From Diplocarpon mali (Eukaryota; Ascomycota; Leotiomycetes; Helotiales; Drepanopezizaceae), in the NCBI GenBank assembly GCA_024741835.1, contig JAENRP010000075.1, positions 99,926-163,925 on the forward strand: DNA of 64,000 bases, in the 5' to 3' direction. This document shows positions 47,121-58,250 of this stretch, piece by piece. Both the position numbers and the translations under genes were made by a program. The number at the start of each line of letters is the position of its first letter. The stretch's first letter is position 1. The notes beneath the pieces are model-generated. The model was given only the letters and a program-made list of their open reading frames with translations, was not told the origin of the DNA and ran no database searches.

Positions 47121-49291
47121 TCGGATTCGACCGGCCCCTGAAGCGAGTTCATCCCTCGATAATACCAGCGAGCGCATAGCCATAACTCGCGATGTTTAGC
47201 AGTGTTTCAAGCCTTGGATCCTGCGTTATAGAGCACATTGTCCTTGGCCATGTGGCAACTGATGCTGAAAAGCTAGCTACATAACGAAAGTTTGCCAGGT
47301 GCATAGGAGCTGATAAAGCGCCGCGCCATGAAGCCATCGGATGCCTCTGAACGAAGCCGTGGAATCTCAGTATGCGATCAAGAGAGCCTGTTCTTCGCCA
47401 TTGATATATCTTTCAAGCCCATTGGGATCTGCACCTGAAGATGCAATCAAGAACTCGGCTCCACTCAGGAAACTGTCTACCAGTGCAAGCCACCTTGCGA
47501 CGAACATTTGCGCACTACCGTTCATATTCAATTGGAAGCGGCATACTTTGTCCGTTATACTCGTACTTGAGGATTATATGCACACCACGCTACTTGAATC
47601 CCTCCTATCGCTTTCGTACCCTTCTCTGCACTCCACTCGACGAATCTTGTCGGAACTGGCGTCGTACCAATATCCCTGTGAATATCCTTGCGGTAAACAG
47701 TCACAGGTGCGCATAGACCAAGGGCTCGGTTTATGATTTGCAGTCCAAGCGTATTGAACAAAACAGAATCTCCATCATTCTCCTCTGAACATTTATCTTA
47801 CGGATTTTCCGACGATCTAATGTTAGGGTCCATGCAGGCGGCTCGGAAAATTTTCCCGTTTATGCCGCTGCTTGTGGCGTTCATCTGTCCGAGACAGTCC
47901 CATTGCGTGCTCACATTCCAAATTACGATTATTACATAACTGTTGATCGAACAGGTTAATTTTCTCAGCTCAAATAGTGAGCGCTCGTCAAGATGTGGTA
48001 GCTGCCCAATCCTTGCTTTTTCTTTTCGCATTTGGATCTTGTGCTTGAACGTCCCTCGTACGGTTCCATCTACCGGTAAGGTTCCGTTGCTGTCGTCTCC
48101 TCGGCTTGCCTCTCCCTCTTCGCCCTTTCCTGAAGTTTTGGCTGAGGAAATACATGAATCCTTGCTGGCATAATTGTGTTGGCTACGGGCAGTTCCCACT
48201 TGACATCACGCAGTGAATTGAATGTCCACTGAGTAGCCTTTCGTCAAGCTGCCGCCAATATGCGGCGCAATGAGTCCCTTGTCCCGGGCCTCGAGGCGCT
48301 GTGCAGTACTTGTCAGTATAACTAGCTCATCCTGCATGCAGCACACTGCAGCACTCGGTCTTGTCCCTACAGGATGCCAACGGCAACCAAGACAGCTGTC
48401 ATCGTACGTGTTATCCGCGCCCATATAACCTTGATCACCGGCTCACCTCTCTCTATTGCTGGGGGCTTTCGACAACCTGGGGAAAGCGAGCGACATGGGA
48501 GGGCGAGTGTCACAGCACCAGAGGATCCTCGTTGTTGGTTAAATCTGAATACAGCGCATTGTACTCGACAACCAGACATCGATGGCGATCGTCCCGTGCT
48601 TCAATTTACCCCGTCGCGCTGGGACTGTGAGTCTTCTCCGGTACCAGCCGGCGCGGTGTCTCATACGCTCGAAACCTTTCAAGCTCGATAAAGAGTCGAC
48701 GGTATCCAGTCTGCCTAGCACTGAAGCGCATTTCAAGACCCATCTCATCGGATTATGCCCCTCGTCCTCGGCCAACTTCTCAGCTCATTTTGGCGTAGGG
48801 TGGTCATTGGCTGCCGCACGGCCCTGCAAGCGCCACGACACCATACCAAGGCCATGTCTACGGAGGAGGTACAGTGGTTTTCTTTTGTACCCTGTTGGTA
48901 CCAGGGGGCATGAGAGGGGAGCATTAACTCCACAGAGTAATAACACGCCCAATACCTGGATGTACAGGGATCTGTATCGTCCTGATCAAGCTAAGCGTGC
49001 TACCGCCCAATTTCATCACCTGTCGACAGGGTACGAAAAATAAAGCACATCTTGGAAACCTAAACCTGATTTAGTAAACGAGACGATGATCGCAAGAAAG
49101 CGTCTTCGGATTTCCCCAATTCCAAGTCCATGCCAGTCATTGCGAATGCATGCAAGGCGTAGTAGAGCTCGCTCCGCGGCAGGGCGCATTGCTGCAATGT
49201 GGTCATGTAAAGTCAACATGGATGCATGCACCATAAGTAGTCCTCTTTTTGCGTGCATGCGACGTCTTTTGTGATATAACTCTCCGTGGTG
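47121..49291. other. Intergenic, about 2.2 kb, no gene recognised
   Basis: Only short frames of irregular composition are present on both strands. No RNA gene, transposon or long repeat was found. The right end should hold the promoter of the P450 gene. Confidence 0.5.
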
Positions 49292-51251
49292 ATGATGTTG
49301 TCTGTCTCGCTGCTCGCAGTTCTATCGCTCGTTCTTGCTCTTGTTTACTGGGAACTTGGTGTTCGGAAGCTGAAGAAGCTTCCTCCTGGCACTCGCCCAC
49401 TGCCAGGACCACGAGGTAACGTTGGTTTCCGGCCCTTGGAAGCGTCGAATCTGCTGACGGTCGTCGTCCAGGGCTGCCGTTCATCGGACGTGTCCACGAT
49501 GTCCCGAGCGCTGCCACCTGGCTGAAGTTCTGGGAATGGTCCAAGGCGTACGGACCGATCTATCAGATGGAGATATTCGGCACCGTCCACGTCTGGATAT
49601 CATCGGAAGATATCGCCAATGACTTGCTATCCAAACGAGGCAGTATATACTCTGATAGACCGGACATTCCCAACCTCCCCGACAACAGGACATCCGGCGA
49701 CTATCTGGCACTCCTGGGCCGTACAGGTAAATACTCCACCTCGGGATGCTAGCACATCTGCCATCAATATGGTTCTCACACCTATGGACAGACACTTGGA
49801 GACGCCAGCGCAAAGTCTCGCACCAGGTGATGTCCCGCCCGACAGCCGAGTCCTTGTACCACTACCCAGCCGTAGAGTGCAAGAGACTGCTGTACCAGAT
49901 GAGCAAAGACGCCTCCAGTTACATGGCCCACATCGAGCAATACACTAGCCGCACCATCTCGCGTCTCTCCTGGGGCGCACCCCATTTCGCAGACGAACTC
50001 CGCGTCGGCACCTTCGGGCTCCTCGAGACGATCAGTCCCTCGGGCGCCGCGCCCAATGTCGTGTCTCCCCTTTCCTACCTCCCTGCCTGGCTCAGTCCCT
50101 GGCAACAAGTCGAGAACGCGCGACACGCGCGCGAGCACAGATTCTTCCGGCACTGCTGCGACTCCGTCAAGTCCTCCATGTCGAAGCGCACGGCGGCGCC
50201 GAGCTACATGAAAATCTTCCTTGAGGAGAAGGCAAAACATGGTATGCGCGACGAAGAGGGGCAGTACGTCGTTGGTATGATGGCCATCGCTGGTGCTCTG
50301 ACGATCGGGAGTCCTTTACAGAGTTACATACTGGCGATGTGCCATTATCCGGAGTGGCAGGTCAAGCTGAGGGAGGAGATGAGAAGTGTCTGCGGCGAGA
50401 GATGTCCCGAATGGAAGGATCGGGAGAAGTTACCGATGCTGAGGGCGGTAATGAAGGAGGTTGTGCGGTGGAGACCGCCCGTCCCAACGGGTACGCGCCG
50501 ACACCTGCGCTTGACGAGAAGGAAAGCCTTGCTGATGTGTGATCAGGTATCCCTCACCGCCTCGAACAAGACGATGTTTACGACGGCTACCACATCCCGG
50601 CCGGCGCCACTATCCACGCCTTGGAATGGTATGTCTCTCCTAGTCCCCCGACCCCATGTGACACCACCGTCGGCTAACTGTCTCAGGGGCATCACTCGTA
50701 ATCCCCTCGTCTATCCCGATCCGGAGAACTTCAATCCGAACCGTTACCTGCAGCCTTCGTACCCGACCTTCCGCTCTCCCCTCTCCCAATTTCCCTCTCT
50801 GAAAGGGCACTCGCAATTTGGGTTCGGGCGACGCACCTGCACGGGCGTCGATATCGTCGAGCAGGAGTTGTTCCTCGCCATGGGTGGTCTGGCGTGGGCG
50901 TTCGATATCTCGAAGAAGAAGGATGAGGAAGGGCGGGAGGTCGAGGTGCCGAAGGATCGGTACACGAGCCTGCTGATTGCGAAGCCAGAGCGCTTCGAGT
51001 TCGAGTGTCGCCTGGTGCGGGAGGACATGGGCCTGGGACTCGAGGAGGCGTGGCGGGAGGTCAACGGCGGGGAAGTGCGCGATAGAGGAGATGGCGAGGG
51101 CGAAGGCGGGGGCGAGGAGGTTTTGTCTCTTGGGACGCCGGAGGGCGGGAGCGAGAAGGATTGGGAGAGCGGCAATGAGGTCGAGGAGGAGCTCGTGGTG
51201 AAGGAAGTTGGCGGGGAGGTTAATGTCTGCTGCCCGGGCGCGTGGCGGTGA
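49292..51251 (+). CDS. Cytochrome P450 monooxygenase
   Basis: Model: join(49292..49415, 49472..49726, 49792..50490, 50547..50628, 50687..51251), 574 aa. An N-terminal membrane anchor (LLAVLSLVLALVYWELG) is followed by the proline-rich hinge LPPGTRPLPGPRG. Motifs in order: C-helix WRRQRK, I-helix region MAIAGALTIGSP, ExxR in MKEVVRWRP, and the haem loop FGFGRRTCTG with ligand Cys438. It is an ER-bound class II enzyme of the type often labelled O-methylsterigmatocystin oxidoreductase-like; the substrate cannot be inferred. About 95 residues beyond the normal P450 end are Glu/Gly-rich and low-complexity. No polyketide, peptide or terpene synthase lies within the window, so no metabolite cluster is evident. 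Confidence 0.92.
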
Positions 51252-53282
51252 GAGGTCTGGGGGCTCGTTTCTGTTATTGGTCGGACGGTGCTGCGTGATT
51301 GAGGTGTCATAATTCCTACGTATTTCTCCTGCTGGTGTGTGCTCGCTGTCTACCATGCACGTCGGACTCCGGTGTTGAACATGCTTTTCGAAATGCGACA
51401 CCCAGTCTCCGGTGGCACACGTGCCGGTTTTTGAAGTCCGTTGGGGTTGGGTGTAGGATGATCAGAGGACTTGGGTTGTTAGTTAGGGCGATGTGGATTT
51501 TTGGCATTGATCTGATTGTGTGGTCCATTTGAGCGTGGCCGTGTGTTGATCTCTCATAGCCTTTGCTTTAGCCTAAACACTCGAAAGACCGGCATCGAGT
51601 ATTCGACGGGTGTCGAATACTCGCCTCTGTCGCTCGTTCAGGACGAGGGCATCATGGCGAGACATGGCAGCGCCGGAGAACTGATTTGGCGAGGAGAGAG
51701 AGAGAGAGAGACAGAGAGAGAGAGATGGAGAGAGGACGGTGAGGTTGGAATAGAGTTATTGAGTTGGAGCCCTAGGCAAGCTTGTCCTATCTAACGAAAG
51801 TAGGATCCGATGAAAGTCTCCGCGTCCAATTGGCCACTGACGCGCACCCTTGCCGAATCCTCTGATGCAGCAGCGGGGGCCAGGAGCTGAGGTGATCCTG
51901 GTGGGCTGGTGGCTGTGGCTGGTGGCTGTGGCTGGTGGCTGGTGGATGGTGGCTGGAGCTGGGGTCGCCGTACAGCACGGCGCTCCTCCGCACGGTGTTT
52001 TGTCACGGGCGGGAGAGCAAGGTCAACAGGAGATAACCAGAATGAGTTCCCCGTCGTCCCGATAACTTCATCTCTTCCTTCGCATCGCCAGGGCCGACAA
52101 CCGCGCTCCACGCCAAAAGAGCGGAAGCCGCTGTTTCTTCGCTTCTGACACGGCATCTTCACGGGATTCCCCCCAAAACGAGGGCACGAGGCCCACGAGG
52201 AGGACTTCGAGTCGGTCGGGCGACGACGCGTGACTCGATGCGCCGCCGAACTGAGGCTTGTCCTCCACCGCCTCGTCGTCCTCTGCAGAATCCCGCGGCC
52301 TCTCGTCGCATCTCCTCTTCATCCCATGGCATGTGCAAACATCCAAACCCCCCCCCCCCCCACGAAATGCCTCCTGCTAGGTCTTCCGCCGAACTCGATC
52401 GCCAGCAGCGGCTGGCGAGGCACCGCCGCCGCAAGAGAAAAGAAATTGCGGCTCCTGGCGGTGGCTTCCTCGTCGGCGCTCGTGGCGATCCAGCAGGGTG
52501 CTTTCCCCGAGTCGAGTGCTCGTCCTGGACATGTGGAATCGACTCGTCCGCCCTCATGGTGCATCGGCCTGGGATGGATGCCCCTCCATCGCATTCTCTT
52601 CTTCTTCATAACCTCAACTGGGAGTCCCTGCTGCTGCTTCTGCCCTTCTCTCTTTCTTCCTCTTCTATCTCTCTTTTCGATCGGGATATCGTAGGGCTGC
52701 CGCATCGCGTCGCATCGCATCGCAACGCATCGTTGTCTTGCGCCCAAATTCCTGCGCTGTCATCGAGAGCGAGTGCTTCGTGATTCGGATTCGGATTCTA
52801 CTGTGCTGCAGTGCCTCAGCCTGCCTCCCGAGGTACGTAAAGCATCTACCTCTTTCTTCTCCCGGCGCCGGCCCTCTGTCTCTCTCCATGAAACAAGTGC
52901 CGTGACTAACAGAGCCGCTTTCTCTTAGTACCCGACCAGCAGATTCTCGTACCCGACCCAAAAGGGTTTGGTCTTCGAGTACCGCGACTAGGCGCATTGG
53001 CTTCTGAACGGTTAGTGTAGTGGTCATATCTTCATACCTCCCCCCTACGATCTCACACGAACCCACGGAATAACCAACCCTCCCCGCAAACCCTACGGAT
53101 CTCTCTCCATTCCCTGCAGTTCCACGTCTTGCTAAGCTCTCCCAACCTGCTATTTCCGAGTTCGTCCCTCCACGCCGGCAGTACTTGATCCGCGGATAGC
53201 CGTATACTCTACGTCGAAGGTCGAACATAGCTCGCGGGAGCGGGGGTGGAACAGTGCAGGTCATTGATGAGCAGGGTCCGCC
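51252..53282. other. Low-complexity intergenic region, about 2 kb
   Basis: This contains a GA tract (about 51699-51735), a GGTGGCT/GGCTGT repeat (about 51897-51962), a run of 14 C at about 52348-52361 and a TCGCA repeat (about 52700-52733). A tRNA-like A-box half-gene sits near 53010 (GGTTAGTGTAGTGGTCATATC) with no matching B-box downstream. Long apparent frames here are by-products of repeats and high GC. Confidence 0.5.
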
Positions 53283-54686
53283 ATGGTGAGCCCAAACTCG
53301 GTTGTGGTGGACTGTGCGAGTGGGAATGACTACGATGGTCGCTTGCTGCTCAGGATATCCTCTATCTTTGTGATAGGGTTTGGCTCTTGTCTTGGTATGC
53401 TGGTCTACAAATATACAACCCCGGTCCCGGCTGTGACGATCCCGGCTGATGATCGCATAGGTGCCCTGGTGCCAATTGCTTTGGCCAGGACACAGCGTAT
53501 GCATGTCTCCCCCGTGGCTTTCTTTATTGCAAAGTACTTTGGCTCGGGGGTGATTATTGCTACGGCCTTCATACATGTACGTATCCCAAGCCCCGCTTCG
53601 ATTTTCGGCGCTTTGGATCCCCCCCGGGTTCTTGGAGTGATTGACTTTCTGTAGCTCCTGACACCGGCTACCGAGGCACTCCAGTCCCCATGTCTCTCGG
53701 GCCTCATTACGAATTACAGCTGGGCGGAAGGGATTGCTTTGATGACTATCTTCAGCATGTTCTTTCTTGAGCTAATGGTATCCCGATTTGATATGCTTGG
53801 AACACATGAGCACGAGGCTGCTGCTAGTCCTTCAACGGCCCAGTCGCGGGACACCGAAAGGTATGCTAACCTGGAGAGCACTTGGAAGCAAGGTAAGCTC
53901 TCCCGCCAAACTGCCCCGGCTAATGGAGAAGTCAAGAGTCCCCTGAAGTACCGCTGAACAATGGATGTAGCGCCTGCCTCAAGAGAGCCTCATCAGCATG
54001 ATCATCGTGGCTGTACACAAGATACAGAGCTTGCGATGAATAGTGTCTCGAGTTCTTCCCGCGCAGGCAAGAACGCGCCGACTCGCATACCTACCAGTGG
54101 AAGTGTGCCAGGTCGCGAGGATGACTTCAGCTACCCCCCAGGAGGCGAGGATCATCTTGGGCATAGCCGGTCTCATAGCGACGAACACGAGCATTTTGCA
54201 GCTCAGATGACAGGGCTTTTCATCCTCGAATTTGGGGTCGTCTTTCACTCCATCTTCATCGGCCTGACCCTCGCCGTGGCAGGTTCCGAATTCGTAGTCC
54301 TCTACATCGTGCTCTCATTCCACCAAACCTTTGAAGGTCTTGGTCTGGGCTCTCGACTTGCGACTGCGTCATGGCCAAAATCTAAGAGCTGGTTACCATG
54401 GGTTCTGGGCGCAGCATTTGGCATCACCACACCAATTGCCATAGCCATCGGTCTGGGATTCCGAACCAGCTTTGCGCCCGGTAGTCCCCGAACACTCATC
54501 ATCCAGGGTGTATTCGACTCGATCAGCGCAGGGATCTTGATCTACACGGGCCTGGTTGAATCGATGGCCCACGAATTCATGTTCAGCGCAGAGATGCGCA
54601 AGGCTTCGATCGGGAACGTGCTCTTCGCTTTTGCTTGTATGTGTATCGGCGCTGGGCTCATGGCCGTCCTCGGCAGATGGGCTTGA
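53283..54686 (+). CDS. ZIP-family zinc/iron transporter
   Basis: Model: join(53283..53576, 53655..53892, 53971..54686), 415 aa, with both introns 78 nt. The layout is that of fungal plasma-membrane ZIPs (Zrt1/Zrt2). There are three N-terminal helices, the third with FIAKYFGSGVIIATAFIH followed by LLTPATEAL. Then comes a long His-rich cytosolic loop (HQHDHRG, GHSRSHSDEHEH), then five helices. The metal-site helices are intact: HSIFIGLTLAV in helix 4 and HQTFEGLGLGSRL in helix 5. It should import Zn2+ (possibly Fe2+) and is probably induced by zinc shortage, though I did not identify a regulator site. No other metal-related gene is adjacent. Confidence 0.93.
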
Positions 54687-55968
54687 AGAACGAGGGTGCC
54701 CCTGGCTTATGCTCACGGCCTTGCTTCCTACCACCCCAGTGATTCTGGCCTGTGAGAGGATGGGGTTTAGGATCCTGGTGAGGGTGGCTTGGGGTTGCCG
54801 ATCAGATGTCCCGGATGCTAGAATGACCATTAGTCTTCCGAAGAGGGCGGAAGCGAGGATACATTAGCCAGAGTTTCGAGAATGGAGACCAGTGGCGTTC
54901 GCTCGTTTGCCTCGTGAGCTACGTGGACTTGAGATGGAGGCCAAGTGACGAGAAGAAAAAGATGGCGAGGCACGGAAGAGGAGTGTGGACAGCATGACGC
55001 GAATCAACCTGCTGATACAGCAGATGGAGGGGAGAATCGGGGGGGTGCTGATCTTGGAAATAGGGAGGCTGCGCGTGCGGATAGCACCCGGGACGGACTG
55101 GATGGTGTCCAGAACGGGCAGCCTTGTCCCTCAGGCCTGTGCACGCGGCTCTGCGACGGTTGTGCCCCCGGTTGCGCCCCTTGACCATATCGTTGCATGA
55201 GCGTGGCCCCAGCGAGGCGGGCATACTTGTACGTAGAGACGCAGTATACCTGCCTCCCCCCCAAGTTGATTATTCTCACCCCATTCCCGACCGTCACAGG
55301 CTCCACCTATCGTGTGCTTAACAAGCGTGACTGCGGGGACCTATCCACCCAGACCCGGCCGAAACAGAAGAGACGGTGGTCCCTGGCCCCAGGAATCCCG
55401 ACCGGAGCGGTGTGCACCACTGCTCGAAGCTGGTCCTGTATCCCTTGTCTGGCTCATCTTCGCAGATGTTGATGGCAGCTTGTCGTCGATATCGAAGGAC
55501 AGAAGCGAGATGACCGGGGTCTAAGCGAGTGGTTCTGGCATTAGCGCGGTGATACTTGCACCTGCTCGCCGTGGTCGGCATTCGCGGAGGCTGGTATCTG
55601 GTTTGCGGAGACCTCTGTCGATCTCGAGGTGGCTGAATGAGTGCATTGCGTGAGGCATCCGAGATGGGGAAGCACCATGGTCGTAAAGAGGAATCTGCGC
55701 TTCACCGGCAACGCGACGGCTTCCTGGTGAGATGCAAGGAGCTCCTTCTCCTTCTGCCCGCCGCCAATGTTCCCGTCGGCGTCCGAGAGGAGGAGGAGGA
55801 GAAGGAGAGGAGAAGGAGAGGGAGAAGGAGAGGGAGAAGGAGAGGGAGAAGGAGAAGGAGAAGGAGAAGGCATGCATTGGCATCCGACACGGAGCCCCCT
55901 CTCGCTCCATCTGATCAATGCCATCGCCGTCGCCCATCAATAAATAGCCGAACCAGCCACGCGACCCC
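54687..55968. other. Intergenic, about 1.3 kb, with a purine tract
   Basis: No supportable gene. A purine-only GGAGAA-type tract lies at about 55785-55870, just upstream of the following gene. Frames translated through it are artefacts. Confidence 0.5.
55785..55870. repeat. Polypurine GGAGAA/GGGAGAA tract
   Basis: About 85 bp composed almost solely of G and A on the plus strand, built from GAGGAG and then AGGGAGAAGG units. It ends about 100 bp before the next gene's ATG. Such mirror-like polypurine tracts can form triplex DNA. Confidence 0.85.
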
Positions 55969-57282
55969 ATGTCACCCACCCAGAATCCAAGGTCGATGAT
56001 TGACCCGGGGGATCTCGCAAGACTGGTGTCCGATTTTGAAAGAGGCTTCGGAGAGTACTATTGCGAGGAGATCGCGGACGAGGAGAGGGCCCTGAGGCTG
56101 CAGCACGAGAGGGAGGAGAGGGAGAGGCTGGCAAGGCTCGCGGCATGGAGGGATCGCTATGTCATGATCTTGTTGAAGGATCATGTTTCCCGGCTGATCG
56201 AGGAATCCGATGATGGCCCGGACAGGCGCTTGAAAGCTCAAGATGGAGATGGAGACGAGAGGGGGTTGGAAGCCGAGGAGGGGCGGGGCCGGAATTGCGA
56301 GAAAGAGACAGCCAGCGAAGACGGCGAGGGGGAGACGGACGAAGAGGAAAAGGCACGGCTGTCGCGAGATGGGGCGGCCGTCCTGCTCCCGCACACCACG
56401 ACTCGGGATCGCGTCGAGGCAGAGGAGATGGTCATCCGAGTCTGCCACGCAGCTCAGGCGACGGAGTACTGTGTTCTTCGATGCACCTACTGCACACCGC
56501 CGTTCAGACCCGGCAGCCAGGGACCGGACGAGGTCCGAAGCTCATGGCTGGAGCACGGGAAGGACTGCCACGGAGACCAGCGGATGGAGACGTTTCGGGA
56601 CGTCACCGAAGCTTTCGGATGGAAGGTTGTAGATGCGGGTCCCGAATGGTACGAGGAGCGCCCGCAGCATCTCACGATCGCAGGCGGGGGAGAGCCAGCG
56701 ACGAAGAACCATCCCCGACAGCGAAGCGAGAACGACAAGCCAGACATGACAGGGAGACTCAAGGTGGAGCCAGATCCGGCAACATCGGCTCAGAGGGGCA
56801 CGACGAGGTGGTCCAGACCGGAGGATAGAGACATGCCCAGGAGGAGAGAGTGCTGGGAGCTGGAGGCTTCCACTCGGGAGGATCCGAGATACATGGACAG
56901 ATCAGACGAGAAACCCGGTCAGGATTCGGCTCATCCTCTTCTCGAGTCAAGCCCGGCCTCCCTACCCTCACCAGACACGATAGAGCAGGGCCAACTCCCA
57001 CCTGACGAGACGACGGCGCCAGCATCACCCGAAATCCCACAGACTGCGACAAGTTCTCCTACCACCACGGCGTCTACTGCTGCAGCTGGTGGAGCGAAAC
57101 GCCCGTCGACTTCCTCGCCCCCGGTGTTGCCACGGAAGAAATCGAAGACCAAGCGGACCGGAGGGATCCGCACGCAAGTCGGCGCCCACAGCCGAGGAAT
57201 CAGATCTGCGGCTGGCGGGCCGGTCGAGACGGGCTCGCCGTCATTCGGATCATCGGAGTGGAATGCCGAGGTTCGGGGTTAG
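55969..57282 (+). CDS. Unassigned protein with a Cys/His cluster and nuclear-type C-terminus
   Basis: Single-exon frame of 437 aa from ATG 55969. A charged helical N-terminus (DFERGFGEYYCEEIADEE, then an Arg/Glu-rich coiled-coil-like stretch) leads to an acidic linker. At about residues 165-205 there is a Cys/His cluster: RCTYC, then LEHGKDCH about 25 residues later. This spacing could bind one zinc. The remainder is Pro/Ser/Thr-rich and disordered, with a basic PRKKSKTKR that may be a nuclear localisation signal. I know no family with this arrangement, and no intron is evident. The high GC of the region makes long frames cheap, which lowers confidence. Confidence 0.6.
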   Translation: MSPTQNPRSMIDPGDLARLVSDFERGFGEYYCEEIADEERALRLQHEREERERLARLAAWRDRYVMILLKDHVSRLIEESDDGPDRRLKAQDGDGDERGLEAEEGRGRNCEKETASEDGEGETDEEEKARLSRDGAAVLLPHTTTRDRVEAEEMVIRVCHAAQATEYCVLRCTYCTPPFRPGSQGPDEVRSSWLEHGKDCHGDQRMETFRDVTEAFGWKVVDAGPEWYEERPQHLTIAGGGEPATKNHPRQRSENDKPDMTGRLKVEPDPATSAQRGTTRWSRPEDRDMPRRRECWELEASTREDPRYMDRSDEKPGQDSAHPLLESSPASLPSPDTIEQGQLPPDETTAPASPEIPQTATSSPTTTASTAAAGGAKRPSTSSPPVLPRKKSKTKRTGGIRTQVGAHSRGIRSAAGGPVETGSPSFGSSEWNAEVRG

Positions 57283-57429
57283 CGAATCGTGGAGTTGGCT
57301 CTGCTGCTGGGTCGTTGCGGTGTCTGGATCGGAGTGCTCGTGCGGTGCGGAGTGGTCGCTGTGGTTAAATGAGGATATGTGTCGCTCCTCTCGGGAGGCT
57401 GGTCTTGCTGGGGGGTTTGCAAGGTGCTT

Positions 57430-57526
57430 TGTTAGAATATACAAGGATTGGGCTTATGTGATCGTACCTTGTATATTACTCCTGCAGCTCCAGAGAACTC
57501 GGAATCTACACCTGTAGATTCTATCA
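57430..57526 (+). mobile_element. Solo-LTR-like element, copy 3 (97 bp, imperfect TSD)
   Basis: It starts TGTTAGAATATACAAGG and ends ATTCTATCA on the plus strand. The flanking 5-mers are TGCTT (57425-57429) and CGCTT (57527-57531), identical but for one transition. This copy is in the opposite orientation to copies 1 and 2. Confidence 0.72.
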
Positions 57527-58012
57527 CGCTTGCTCTGGTATAGACTCCTGCGCGTCACGTGGCTAAGCGAGAGCCCGCCATCCACGCCTGATGTTTTGCC
57601 GGCCCGGAACACGATAGATTTCAGGGAGGAAACAGTTAGTTTCACAAGGTGCGCACTGAAAAAGGGATGATAGGAATCTGGTTTCGGTTGCAGATGATTC
57701 TCAGAGAGAGAGAGAGAGAACTCAGCACTCAAGGCCAGCCTATGCCAAAGCCATCACGTGTCCCTGCGATTCACCCTCCTCCTTCACTCTCGTCATCAGG
57801 CTTACACGTGACCCCGATCATTACATTCCCCCAGAAACCCCCGGCGCAGCGCCCGCAACAGACACGAGATTCGGCGTCGCCATCGACCAGCAGCAAGCAC
57901 GATAATGCCGCGTGGGAGGAGGAGCGTTGTCTGCGTATGCTCTCGTTGCTAGATGTCGGTTTCGCGAGAACGCACGTGCGGTCGGCCTTTGCTGCAGCGC
58001 GTCGAATAGGGC

Positions 58013-58250
58013 TTGTGTGGGTGTGTGTGTGTGTGGCTGTCTCTTGGTATGTGGAGAGAGGGAGAGGGGGAGAGAGGGAGAGAGGGAGGGGCTGCTGCCG
58101 GAGGGGGTTCTGGGTCTTTGTCTTGGTGGCTGTGGATGTGGCTGTGGATTGGCTGTGGCTTTGTCTGTGGCTGTGGCTGTGGCTGTGGCTATGTCTATGT
58201 CTATATCTATATCTATATCTCTATCTCTATCTCTATCTCTATATCTTTTC
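58013..58250. repeat. Composite simple-repeat array
   Basis: Adjacent blocks of TG, GAGAGGGA, GGCTGTGGCT and CTATAT/CTATCT units succeed one another over about 240 bp with little unique sequence between them. Confidence 0.85.

Noticed and set aside
52230..52783. Several frames of 130-180 codons in the P450-ZIP spacer
   Set aside because: Overlapping frames on both strands in GC-rich simple-repeat DNA, with no motifs and no codon-bias signal.
49292..54686. A secondary-metabolite cluster around the P450 and ZIP transporter
   Set aside because: No backbone synthase, pathway-specific transcription factor or tailoring partners are within reach. The neighbours are a metal transporter and unassigned genes.
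55702..55914. Lys/Glu- and Leu-rich frames around 55.8 kb
   Set aside because: They are translations of the polypurine tract.
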